Origin: Cohnella ginsengisoli
GTDB taxonomy: Bacteria; Bacillota; Bacilli; Paenibacillales; Paenibacillaceae
Direction of reading: 5' to 3'
Length of the DNA: 64,000 nt
Assembly: GCF_029525555.1 (NCBI RefSeq)
Contig: NZ_JAPDHZ010000002.1
Coordinates: forward strand, 37,868-101,867
A program made the position numbers and the translations under genes. Shown here one piece after another: positions 17,803 to 26,725 of this stretch; the first letter of the stretch is position 1, and every line of letters starts with the position of its first letter. A model generated the notes under the pieces. The model worked only from the letters and a program-made list of their open reading frames with translations. It ran no database searches and was not told the origin of the DNA.

Positions 17803-18942
17803 TCACGCTCCTCCGCTGAAAGTAACGGACAAATGCACGATCTCGCTGCGGCTTGCCAGACGGACCGGAGGCCCCCAAGTGCCGTAGCCGGACGAAACGA
17901 CGGCGTGCAGCCTCCCTTTGCGCAAATAACCCCAGTCCAGCTCGAACAGACGGCGCGTGATCCAGTGGTTGGGCGCGAACTGGCCCCGGTGCGTATGTCC
18001 GGACACGAGAATGTCGACGCCGGCCTCCGCGGCGGCCGCGTAGCCGTAAGGCTGATGGTCCATCAGCACGATCGGCAGCGTGGAATCGAGACCTTGGAGC
18101 AGCTCCGCCACCGGCTTGCGGCCGTCCGGATCCATCGATTCCGCCGTCTTGTCCTTGCGCCCGACGACGTTCACGATGCCGCCCGGCGTCGCGCGCTCGT
18201 CGCGCAGCACGGGAATGCCGAGCGCCGCCATGCGTCCGACGTACTCCTCGATATGTCCGCCGTAATATTCGTGATTGCCAAGCACGGCGTAGACGCCGAG
18301 CGGCGCCGAGAGCCGGCCGAGGCGCTCGGCCATGCGGTTGCGCACGAACGGTTCGATCACGTCGTCGAGCACGTCGCCTGCCAGCAGGATGAGATCCGGC
18401 TTAATCTCCTCCACCCGCGGAAGCAGACGGTCCAGGTGGCGGTTGCCGACGATGTTGCCCAAGTGCAAGTCGCTTACGAGCACGATGTCCAATCGCTGCC
18501 GGCCTCCGGCATCCTTCGCGACGTCGAACTCGTACTTGCGCACGATCGGCGTCCAGGCGTTCCACGTGCCCCAAGCGAAGAAAAGCATTAGAAGCGCGGC
18601 GACGATAAAGCCTGTCGCTTCTACCGTCTGGATATAATCCGCTCCCGCCTCGTAGCACAGCCACGCCGCCAGATCCGCGAGGGGCAGCAGCAGCACGGCA
18701 TACTCGAACAGCCCGATATAGTAAGCGCCGAACACTTTGAGTCCGCGTCCCGCCGGCTTCGGCAGAAATCGAAAACGTCCGATTAAATAACCGAGCGCGG
18801 CCACGGCGAGCACGGTCCACAGCAAGCCGTCCGGAAAACCGGGCAGCCAGCTGCTCAGCCATGCCTGCGCGTTCCAGCCGATAAAAAAGTTCAGTCCGAG
18901 GTAAGCGGCGATAATGAGCGTAAACGTAACGACAGCCCGCAA
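17803..18942 (-). CDS. Membrane-bound metallophosphoesterase
   Basis: A 379-residue protein with four N-terminal membrane segments (to about residue 130) followed by a calcineurin-like phosphoesterase domain of the YaeI/YkuE type. Metal ligands are visible in order: SDLHLG, GDVLDD, GNHEYY, MDHQP and GHTHRGQ. Relatives of this architecture hydrolyse phosphodiester bonds at the membrane, sometimes of UDP-sugars or phospholipids; the substrate here is unknown. It follows the helD gene on the same strand with 12 nt between them. Confidence 0.88.
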   Translation of the reverse strand: MRAVVTFTLIIAAYLGLNFFIGWNAQAWLSSWLPGFPDGLLWTVLAVAALGYLIGRFRFLPKPAGRGLKVFGAYYIGLFEYAVLLLPLADLAAWLCYEAGADYIQTVEATGFIVAALLMLFFAWGTWNAWTPIVRKYEFDVAKDAGGRQRLDIVLVSDLHLGNIVGNRHLDRLLPRVEEIKPDLILLAGDVLDDVIEPFVRNRMAERLGRLSAPLGVYAVLGNHEYYGGHIEEYVGRMAALGIPVLRDERATPGGIVNVVGRKDKTAESMDPDGRKPVAELLQGLDSTLPIVLMDHQPYGYAAAAEAGVDILVSGHTHRGQFAPNHWITRRLFELDWGYLRKGRLHAVVSSGYGTWGPPVRLASRSEIVHLSVTFSGGA

Positions 18943-18954
18943 GCCCCCCTCTTC

Positions 18955-21087
18955 TCATCGGCCCGCCTCCCCAGTCTCATGGTCCGAATCGGCGATGAGC
19001 GGCGTCGGCGCATCCGCAAACAGCAGCTTGAGCCTGTGCAGCGCGCGCGTACATCCGACATAGAGGAGCTTGGCGTCGTCCGCCTTGTAGTCCGTCGCGC
19101 CGGCGTCAGGGATCAGGACGGCATCGAATTCGAGGCCCTTGGACAAGTACACCGGAGCGACCGTGACCCCGCCTTCGTAATTCTGATGCTTCGCTTCGAG
19201 CAGCGAAGCCCGAATGCCGCGAGCCGTCAGTTCGGCGTGAATGCGCGCGCAAGCCGCCGCCGTTCGGCCCAGCACCGCGATGCTCTGCAGCTCCGGCTCC
19301 GCTTGCCATTCCTCGACGACCGCGGCAATCGCGCCGCAGTCCGGCGACTGCGCGGTCCGCCGGACCTCCACCGGCTGCCCGCTGCGAAAGACGGGCCGCG
19401 CCGGCTTGACGCCGCCGCCCATTCCCTTCAGGATCCGGTTGGCGAATTCGATGATCTCGAGCGTCGAACGGTAGCTCCGGTCCAGCTCGTAATACGAGGT
19501 TTCGGCCGAAGGGAACAAACGCTTGAGCTCGTCCCAGTCCGTAATGCCCGCATAGTCATGGATGCCTTGCTGCAGGTCGCCGAGCACCGTCATCGAGGTG
19601 ATCCGCTGGTGCTGCCTGAGCACTTGCAGCTGCGCGGGCGAATAATCCTGCGCTTCGTCGATCACGATATGGTCGTAGGCGGGCGAGGTCGGTCCAAGCA
19701 GCTTCAGATGGATATGCACGAGCGCAGCCAAGTCTTCTCTCGCGAAAACGGCGGACGCCTTGCTTTTGCCCTTGCCCTTCGCTTTCGAAGAAACGCCTGA
19801 GCCGCTCTTGCCTCCGGCCGCGGCTTCCGCGTCATCCGAATGCCAGCCGCCGGCCTTGTAAAAAGAGGAAGCCGTATGCTGCGGCAGCTTTCCCGCGTAC
19901 GCCTTCCAGCGGGCGTTCGCCTTTTTTCGCACCTCGGCGTCGTTCCACTTGGTTTTGCCGAGCTCGATCTCCATCCAGCGCTTGATCCGGTTTAGCACCC
20001 GTTCCCGCTTCTTCATGAGCGGATCGAGCGGATTTTCCTCCGCGAACCAGGCGCGAACCTGCTCCGCCGTCAGCATGCGCCTATCGTCCGGCGAAAACGG
20101 CTCGTCCGGAACCAGCGTCCGCGCGAGCTCCGCGATCGCCTCGTCGATATCCGCCAGAAAGTCGAGGCTGCCCTTGCGCTTCGCCGGCGCATCTTCGCGT
20201 CGGCCGCCCGCGGCGTCGCCCTCGAACCAGCGGGCCAGCTCCTCCGCCGGATCCCGCAGCCGCAGGTCCTCGCCGATTTGCTCGAGCGCCCAGTCCTCGA
20301 ACGTCTGCTGGCCGATATCCCCGACCCCAAGCTCCGGCAGGACGCCGGAGATGTAATTCAGGAACATTTTGCTTGGCGCGAGGATCATCATGCGGTCGGC
20401 GCGAACGCGGTCCTGATAGCGATACAGCAGGTAGGCGAGGCGGTGCAGCGCGACGGTCGTCTTTCCGCTTCCCGCCACGCCCTGGATGAACACGGCTTTG
20501 TTTTTCTCGGTACGGATGATCGCGTCCTGCTCCTGCTGGATCGTCGATACGATATCCCGGAGCTTGTTGTCCTTGCTCTCGCCGAGCTTATGGAGCAAGA
20601 ATTCGTCGCCAGCCGCGCCGCCCTGCTCGCCGCCCTCGGCATAACTGTCGACGACGCGCTGCAGGTCGCCTTCCCGAACGAGCAGATTGCGCTTCAGATG
20701 GACGGTGCCGGACACCGGTCCTTCGGGCGAGTCATAGGCGACCTCCGGATCGCCGCCCGAGAATGCGTAGAACAGGCTCGATACCGGCGCCCGCCAATCT
20801 ACGACGAGCAGGCGGTGCCCGTTCTCTTCGCCGACGCCCGACTTGCCGATGTACAGCGGCAGCGGCTCGCCTTTGCCTTCTTCGCGGAAATCGAGCCTGC
20901 CGAAGTACGGCTCCTTTTCGGACGCCGCGAGCCGGATCTTGCGTTCCTGGCGGATGGCGTCCAGCGTCTGCTCGGTATAATCGTTGCCGGTGTACCGCGG
21001 CCCGATGCCCGCGATCTGATCTCTGATCGCTTCCTTCGTATGCTTCAGCTTCACCGTTTCTTCACGGAATCGTTGGTCTTCCGACAC
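18955..21087 (-). CDS. helD: HelD-like superfamily 1 helicase / RNA polymerase recycling factor
   Basis: An SF1 (UvrD/Rep-like) ATPase of the HelD family, which in Bacillota binds RNA polymerase and removes it from DNA and nucleic acids. An N-terminal coiled region is followed by Walker A GVAGSGKTTVALHRLAYLLY, an inserted domain of about 200 residues, Walker B with DEAQDYSPAQLQVL, then motif IV RSYRSTLEI and the C-terminal SKGLEFDAV and LYVGCTRA. An ATG at 21096 abuts the AAGGGGGG site, so I prefer the GTG at 21087, which has 9-nt spacing. Product about 710 residues. Confidence 0.88.
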   Translation of the reverse strand: MSEDQRFREETVKLKHTKEAIRDQIAGIGPRYTGNDYTEQTLDAIRQERKIRLAASEKEPYFGRLDFREEGKGEPLPLYIGKSGVGEENGHRLLVVDWRAPVSSLFYAFSGGDPEVAYDSPEGPVSGTVHLKRNLLVREGDLQRVVDSYAEGGEQGGAAGDEFLLHKLGESKDNKLRDIVSTIQQEQDAIIRTEKNKAVFIQGVAGSGKTTVALHRLAYLLYRYQDRVRADRMMILAPSKMFLNYISGVLPELGVGDIGQQTFEDWALEQIGEDLRLRDPAEELARWFEGDAAGGRREDAPAKRKGSLDFLADIDEAIAELARTLVPDEPFSPDDRRMLTAEQVRAWFAEENPLDPLMKKRERVLNRIKRWMEIELGKTKWNDAEVRKKANARWKAYAGKLPQHTASSFYKAGGWHSDDAEAAAGGKSGSGVSSKAKGKGKSKASAVFAREDLAALVHIHLKLLGPTSPAYDHIVIDEAQDYSPAQLQVLRQHQRITSMTVLGDLQQGIHDYAGITDWDELKRLFPSAETSYYELDRSYRSTLEIIEFANRILKGMGGGVKPARPVFRSGQPVEVRRTAQSPDCGAIAAVVEEWQAEPELQSIAVLGRTAAACARIHAELTARGIRASLLEAKHQNYEGGVTVAPVYLSKGLEFDAVLIPDAGATDYKADDAKLLYVGCTRALHRLKLLFADAPTPLIADSDHETGEAGR

Positions 21088-21192
21088 GGATCGCATCCCC
21101 CCTTCAAATTGATTACCGCTGATTAGGTATGGTTAAATAAAGGAAGATACATGGTCTATGCAAGTTACATAATTCGGCGAGGAGGCATTTCA

Positions 21193-21621
21193 ATGAGCTA
21201 TAACAACATTTTGGTCGCATTCGACGGTTCGAATCTGTCGCGCAAGGCGATCTCCCATGCCTCCGCGTTGGCGGAGAGCTACGGCGCCGCGCTGACGGTG
21301 CTGCATGTCTATCAGGTGCCGCTCGTCAACAACGGCGACTTCATGGTCACCCTTCCGGCGGATTGGTCTCAGCAATACATGGACCACTCGTTCAAGGTGC
21401 TCGACGAAGCGAAGGCGCTCGTACCCGGTACCGTCAATGCGACGTTCAAGCTGATCGACGGCGATCCGGCGAACACGATTCTCGATTATGCCGGCGAAAA
21501 TGGCGCCGACCTTATCGTGCTCGGCAGCCGCGGGCTTGGCGGCATCCGCGAGTTCGTGCTCGGCAGCGTTAGCCACAATGTCATGCAGCATGCCAAGGCG
21601 CCTGTACTGATCGTCAAGTAA
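21193..21621 (+). CDS. Universal stress protein (UspA family)
   Basis: A 142-residue UspA-fold protein. The start ILVAFDGSNLSRKA carries the conserved Asp of the nucleotide pocket, and the ATP-binding signature reads GSRGLGGIREFVLGSVS, so it is probably of the ATP-binding type. GGAGG lies 7 nt before the ATG at 21193. It is a single gene with its own terminator at 21666-21697, divergent from helD. A general stress role is known for the family; nothing here narrows it. Confidence 0.9.
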   Translation: MSYNNILVAFDGSNLSRKAISHASALAESYGAALTVLHVYQVPLVNNGDFMVTLPADWSQQYMDHSFKVLDEAKALVPGTVNATFKLIDGDPANTILDYAGENGADLIVLGSRGLGGIREFVLGSVSHNVMQHAKAPVLIVK

Positions 21622-21665
21622 TTCAATCGGGCTGCAGATAGCCGCGGTCAACGCCAACGACAAAA

Positions 21666-21697
21666 ATCGGTCTCTTCCCGCGCGGGAAGGGACCGAT
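21666..21697 (+). terminator. Terminator of the universal stress protein gene
   Basis: A 15-bp stem, ATCGGTCTCTTCCCG at 21666-21680 against 21683-21697 with one G-T pair, followed by GTCTTT. Confidence 0.75.
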
Positions 21698-21779
21698 GTC
21701 TTTATTAGGGGCATATGCAAGCTGACTGTACAGGTCTGCCCTCTAATATATCGCATATCGTTAGCCAAGTAAAATTATA

Positions 21780-21917
21780 GGAGACCGTCTAGATCCGCGT
21801 CACGGCGATCAGCCGCAGCGCCTCCGACCAAACGAACGGCGTCAAGGTCTTCCGGAATCTCGTAGGAGCCGCCGTTCAGCGTCCCCCTTTGCTTCTATAT
21901 AACAGAAAAAGGCGCCT
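21780..21917 (-). other. Possible short gene remnant downstream of the hypothetical gene
   Basis: On the minus strand, after the stop at 21918, a stretch reads LNGGSYEIPED and, after a one-base shift at a TT, LTPFVWSEALRLIAVTRI and a stop. An AAAGGGGG lies just upstream, but no ordinary start codon does. It could be the end of a decayed gene or a tiny frameshifted gene. I see nothing else between 21698 and 21917. Confidence 0.25.
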
Positions 21918-22181
21918 CTAAGCCATCGCGTCGACGGCGGCATCGATCAACCGTTCGTAAAGCTCGTCGTTCGACTCGATCTCTGCGTCTACCGCGTCTA
22001 TCTGCTCCTCGCTTCCCGACTTGCCCGCGAAAAAAAGCGAATAGCTCCACTCTCTGCCTTTGTCGCTCTGCAGCGCCATCTCGTAAGCCGCATCGTGGCC
22101 CTCGACCTCGAACACCACTTTTCCTACATATCCTTCGACTTCATCCTTCGTCATTGTCGCTTCGGTAATGGTTACGTTCAT
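21918..22181 (-). CDS. Small acidic conserved protein of unknown function
   Basis: An 87-residue acidic soluble protein starting MNVTITEATMTKDEVEGYVG, with AAAGGAG before ATG 22181. The middle reads VVFEVEGHDAAYEMALQSDKG, followed by alternating Asp/Glu helices near the C-terminus. No membrane segment, signal peptide or cysteine. I do not recognise the family. It stands alone between uspA and the NlpC/P60 gene. Confidence 0.65.
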   Translation of the reverse strand: MNVTITEATMTKDEVEGYVGKVVFEVEGHDAAYEMALQSDKGREWSYSLFFAGKSGSEEQIDAVDAEIESNDELYERLIDAAVDAMA

Positions 22182-22460
22182 GCCGATTCTCCTTTGTGTC
22201 GGGCCTTCGCGCGTTTCCGCCGCGGCTACTTGCCCCATTTTAACGGTGTCAAAACCAATTTTGCAAAAAACAGCGTATTTTCGGCGTTTGTCCAGTTGTC
22301 TAGCATTAATATTTTCTTAGCTGTTTTTCATATTGCCGCGCAAACCGCCACGCATCAGCTTTCCGCCGCTTAGAGGAAAATGGAGGGAAGTTTCAATCTG
22401 ATATATTGATTCTAGCAGCAAGCGCATCACGACTACAACATCATTGGAGGAATCGCATCC

Positions 22461-22952
22461 ATGGCAGCATCCAATAGCTTTAAAAAATTGATGGCGTCGG
22501 CCGTCGCATTGACCATCCTGTTCGGAGGCGCGACAGCGGCTTTGCCGGCGAAGCCGGTCAGCGCTGCGGAAGCGACCGTCACGGCTAGTTCTAAAGCATC
22601 CAGCCTCATCGCCCTCGGCAAAAAATACATGGGCGTTCGATATAAGTTCGGCGCGAAAACCGGCAACACGAGCTCCTTCGACTGCTCGTCGTTCACGCAA
22701 TATTTGTATCGCAAGTACGGCGTGTCTCTGCCGCGCGAGTCTAAGGCGCAGTCCAAGGCCGGCAGGTACGTATCCAAGGCTAACCTGAAGCCGGGCGATC
22801 TCGTGTTCTTTTACTCCCCGATCCACCATGTCGGCATCTACATCGGCAATGGCAAGGTGATGCACACGTATGGCAAACCGGGCGTCACGATCTCGAGCAT
22901 CAACTCGGGCTGGTGGAAAAATAACTACACGACCGCTCGCCGCGTCCTTTAA
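22461..22952 (+). CDS. Secreted NlpC/P60 endopeptidase
   Basis: A 163-residue exported cell-wall hydrolase. Residues 1-36 form a signal peptide ending near VSAAEA, followed directly by a single NlpC/P60 domain. The catalytic triad is Cys75 in SSFDCSSFTQY, His123 in PIHHVGIYIGNG and a third polar residue at His135. Such enzymes cut gamma-D-Glu/diamino acid bonds in peptidoglycan stem peptides. TTGGAGG precedes the ATG. There is no separate wall-binding domain. A strong terminator follows. Confidence 0.92.
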   Translation: MAASNSFKKLMASAVALTILFGGATAALPAKPVSAAEATVTASSKASSLIALGKKYMGVRYKFGAKTGNTSSFDCSSFTQYLYRKYGVSLPRESKAQSKAGRYVSKANLKPGDLVFFYSPIHHVGIYIGNGKVMHTYGKPGVTISSINSGWWKNNYTTARRVL

Positions 22953-22970
22953 TCGCGTATCCTTTCTTCG

Positions 22971-23000
22971 AGCCGTCCCTCCGCAAGGGACGGCTTTTTC
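22971..23000 (+). terminator. Terminator of the NlpC/P60 gene
   Basis: AGCCGTCCCT (22971-22980) pairs with AGGGACGGCT (22986-22995), followed by a T-tract. It also lies at the end of the convergent germinant receptor operon. Confidence 0.9.
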
Positions 23001-23026
23001 TTGTTTGTTCGCGAGGACATCTCCGT

Positions 23027-24165
23027 TTAAAGCTTATGCTTCCCCGAATTAGTCACCTTGACGTCTACGTCGACATCGATCGGAATCGCCGTTACTTCTG
23101 TTCCGGCCTTTTTCAGCTTTTTCCACGTCGCCGGATGGTGCCGGTACAGGTCGTCCTCCAAACCGATCAGGTCGATTCGGCGAGCGCGCCCTGTAGCTAA
23201 CGATTGCTGAAGTTTCTCCCGTATGCCTTTTTCGGCCCAAGCTTCCAGCTCCAGCTCGCGGGCCTTTTCATGCAGCTCATAAATATAAGCTTTTACGGAA
23301 ACGACGGCCTTAAAAGTCCCGTCTTTGCCGCGGCGACGATCATAGGTCAAACGCCCTTTGCCGGTCGTCGCGGCGAAAATGGCTACGAATTTGCCTTCGT
23401 CGTTCCTGACCTCCAAAAAAAGCGCCTTTTTTGATCCGAATGGAACCATTTCACGCCTTGTATGAGCGGCTCTCCGAGCGCAGCATGCTTTTTTTTGGCC
23501 GACAATCGCATGCGCCCCATCGAAATAAATATAATTTTTGGATTTTCCCCCTTGCTTCCAACTGGTGCGGTCCAGTTTGAGAACCGGCAGCAGCGTCGTA
23601 TGGCTTTTTTCGTAAAATTGGCGAACGAACGCTTGCAGACTCACCATCTCAACGGCGGGCACAGCCGGACCGCGAACGTGTCGGGTGTACAAAAACGTAT
23701 ACATCGGCGAATTAAAAAAAGGTATCGGAAGCCAGCAGTTCTTCGAGAGGCTCGGATGTCGCGGCCATAGAAATGTTGTAACGCACGGTTCGGCTTCTGT
23801 TGAAGCTGTCCAAAATGTCGGGAATTCGCGCCAGCGCGTTCTCCTTGACGATGACCGTCATGAGATGATCGAGAGACGGCCTGAGCTGCGAGCTTCGATA
23901 CATGGCCTTAAGCGCAAGCTGGGGGGGACTCGCCTTCCCCGTGCCCGATGTAGGAGGGGAACGCCCTGCCGCTGGCTCCTTCTGTCTTGGCGACGTCGGA
24001 CATCGTAATGAGCGTCCCGTATATGGAATACTGCTCCTCCTTTTCATCATAATCGATTCCCAAGCTCGTAATATAACTGGTCTCCTGAATCGAGCGCTGA
24101 TCCCAGCACGCCGTCAGGACGACGGTCATGATGGCAAGCGTCAGTATTCGCATCGCCACATGCAT
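23027..24165 (-). CDS. gerAC: Germinant receptor lipoprotein, GerAC type (several frameshifts)
   Basis: C subunit of a spore germinant receptor, a lipoprotein on the inner spore membrane. The start MHVAMRILTLAIMTVVLTAC contains the lipobox; CWDQRSIQ and SLGIDY follow, as in the Ger(x)C family. The start at 24165 has GGAGG overlapping the gerAA stop. The frame breaks at a G7 run (23922-23928) and an A7 run (23714-23720). Dropping one base in each joins GEGESPQLALKAMYR and SDTFFNSPMYTF. A further local double shift between a T8 run (23489-23496) and the A7/T6 runs at 23415-23432 is likely: the alternative frame there reads VGQKKHAALGEPLIQGVKWF. Confidence 0.82.
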
Positions 24166-24178
24166 CGCACTCACCTCC

Positions 24179-25574
24179 TCATCCGCCGCGTTTGGGGCTC
24201 CCCTTGCTCCTTCGATCGGCATACGGGAATTTGAGAAAGGCTCCACGCGCGCGCCTCGCTTCGTAAGGGGCCGCCGGCTTCAAGTACGGTTCTCCGAAAG
24301 AACGCAACGACACCATGTATAGCAATATCGAAAATACGCCGATAAAAAAAGCCGAACATGCCGAGCGCGGTCGAACACAGCAGCACGACAAAGCGAAGCA
24401 GGTTCACGGAGCCGAGCAGCGTCTGGTTGACGAGCGTGAACGAGGTGACGTACGTCACCGCGCTGACGACGAGCATCGTAGGCGAAGTAAGCCCCGCCCG
24501 GATCGCCGCATCCCCGACGATTATGCCGCCGACGACCGCGACGGTCTGACCTACGGCCCTCGGCAGCCGGACGCCTGCTTCGCGGAACAGCTCGAACATG
24601 AACAGCATGAGAAACATCTCGATCGCGGTCGAGATCGGCAGGCCGATCCGCGAGACGACGATCGTCGCCATGAGCGGGAACGGAATCTGATCGACGTTAA
24701 ACGTCGACACCGCGACCCAGAATCCTGGCATCGTTAGCGTGATGAACAAGCCGACCAGGCGAAGCAGCCGCTCCATGCTCACGAAATAATACGAGTTGTG
24801 AACGTCCTCCGGAGACTTGAGCAGCTCGAACATATTGGTCGGCGCCGTGTAGACGAGTGGAAGACCGTCCACGATGATGGCGATTCGGCCGAGCCCCAGG
24901 CACTCGACGATATAATCCGGCCGGCCCGTATAGTTAACGAGGGGAAACAGCGCCCGGGACCTGTCGGAGAGCATTTCCTCGACCTGTCCGGAGCCTACCA
25001 CGATGTCGGGCGACAGTTTCCCGATTCGTTTGCGCGCTTCTTCGATCAGCGAGCGGCTTGCGGTTGATTTTAGATAAAGCAGGTTGATTTCCGTTCGGCT
25101 GTCCGTACCGACACTGAACGACTCGATTTTCAAATCCGTCGACTTCAATCGCCTGCGCACCAGCGTTCGGTTTATCGACAAGCTCTCGACGAAGCCGTCG
25201 CGCGGCCCTTTTACCGAAATCTCGGAAGAGGATTCTTCGGGCGAGCGTTCCGACTGGCGGGGAATCGGATAGACAAGCACCCTCCCGTCGCTCACGATCA
25301 GCACGCTGCCGGAGAACAGCCGCGCCAGGATGCTCGCGCGTTCTTCGTCGCCCGAAGCGGCTAAAGCAAACGCGCCGGGAAGGCCTTTGGCAAGGTTCGT
25401 TCCCGTCAGCCATTCTCCCACGGTGGGCAGCAGCCGGTCTTTATAAATGGCATTGTCGATCATGCCCGTCGCCGACACGAGCGAGGCCTGCCGCTTTCCG
25501 GCCGACAGCTTCTCGACGTTCACGTCCGCGCAGCCGGCGATCTCGTCGTCCAGCCATTCAAGCCCGGTTTGCAT
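24179..25574 (-). CDS. gerAA: Germinant receptor A subunit, GerAA/SpoVAF type (frameshift near the end)
   Basis: A subunit of a spore germinant receptor. It has a large N-terminal cytoplasmic domain (to about residue 240, including LSINRTLVRRRLKSTDL) and then five or six membrane segments with MPGFWVAVSTFN and QIPFPLMATI. One extra base in the A7 run at 24344-24350 derails the last 60 residues. With six, the sequence reads MFGFFIGVFSILLYMVSLRSF then GEPYLKP, the usual GerA ending, and the stop moves to 24179, just before the gerAC ribosome binding site. It overlaps gerAB by 17 nt at its 5' end. Confidence 0.9.
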
Positions 25575-26655
25575 TCAGCTCGCCCCTCCCTCCGCGCTTG
25601 CGAAGCGCCAGCACCCATACGTAGAACAGAAGAGAGATCTGCACCGCAAACACAAACGGCCGGATCGCCTTATAGAAAATATATTGATTGTTGTCTCCGA
25701 AAGGATAGACGGTCAGGCCGATCATGGCGATTCCGATGATAATCAAGGCGATCAGTTTGCCCTTGCGCTTCTGAATGCCGGACAGCTCAAGCAGGAGGCT
25801 AAGCGCAAGCGAGATGCGAATGAGCGCCCCGCTGATCCATTGGTAGATGGCAAAAAAATCGAGATGCTCGATATAGCGGCCGACACTCAATATGCGCCAC
25901 TGCGAAAAAGCGGGAAAACGCATGCTGCTGGACTCGAATACGCCGAATTCGCAAATGGCGGCTATGGTCGGGCCGACAGACAGCACAATGACGAAAAGGC
26001 CGGTGGCATACAGATGAACCCGACGAAAAGGCTTGTTGGCATACATTTGCAGCAGTATGAACAATATCATTTCCGTCAGCCCGCTGCAGGATACGAGCGC
26101 CCCCCTTAAAACCGGTCCGAAGCCATTCTCCATTAAGGGAAGCAGTTGGCTATAGTCCTTGCGGTCCGAATTGCCGGACGCAACGAATATGCCCAGAGCC
26201 GTAACGACCGGGAGAGCGATACAAGACATGTAGACGATCGCCTGCATGCCGACCAGCACGGCTGCGACGCAGAGGAGCACGAAAACCGTGGCGGTGACGA
26301 GCGGCGGCGTCTCGGGCAGGTACGTACTGTTGGTCCAGGTCAGCACGTCGACGGTCGTAATGATCGCCTCCAGCAGCAAGTAGCCGACGACGACGGTTAA
26401 GATGAGCACCCGCGAGAAGGCTCCGCCCTTTTCCATCAGCCATGCGGAAAAAGGCTGCAGTCCCAGATCGCGCAGCACCGCGGCCACAGGCAGGAGCAGG
26501 ATCAGCATCAGAGCGCCGGCCAGCAGCACGGATATCCATGCGTCCCGGCCGGCCGTCCCCAACACGATCGGCAATATAATGACGTGATTGACCAGTCCCA
26601 CGGATAAAATCAAGCTGGTGATGACCGACAGGCGGCCTGCTTCGAATCCCCTCAT
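25558..26655 (-). CDS. gerAB: Germinant receptor B subunit, GerAB/YndE family permease
   Basis: A 365-residue integral membrane protein with ten predicted membrane segments, of the amino-acid-permease-like GerAB family that binds the germinant. Family landmarks are the N-terminal LILSVGLVNHVIILP and the charged loop with NSDRKDYSQLLPLMENGFGPV. It is the first gene of the operon, followed by gerAA (17-nt overlap) and gerAC, so the order is B-A-C rather than the classical A-B-C. The ligand cannot be inferred. Confidence 0.9.
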   Translation of the reverse strand: MRGFEAGRLSVITSLILSVGLVNHVIILPIVLGTAGRDAWISVLLAGALMLILLLPVAAVLRDLGLQPFSAWLMEKGGAFSRVLILTVVVGYLLLEAIITTVDVLTWTNSTYLPETPPLVTATVFVLLCVAAVLVGMQAIVYMSCIALPVVTALGIFVASGNSDRKDYSQLLPLMENGFGPVLRGALVSCSGLTEMILFILLQMYANKPFRRVHLYATGLFVIVLSVGPTIAAICEFGVFESSSMRFPAFSQWRILSVGRYIEHLDFFAIYQWISGALIRISLALSLLLELSGIQKRKGKLIALIIIGIAMIGLTVYPFGDNNQYIFYKAIRPFVFAVQISLLFYVWVLALRKRGGRGELNANRA

Positions 26656-26725
26656 TTGCCGGAGCCTCCCTTCCCGGCTTAAGTTTCCCTGTGCCGGTCC
26701 GGTTTATGTGCAGCGGCAAGCCCGC

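Noticed and set aside
21155..21180. Third dif-like arm (GTTACATAATTC) near the universal stress protein gene
   Set aside because: It lacks the TTT of the XerD arm and has no second arm at proper spacing.
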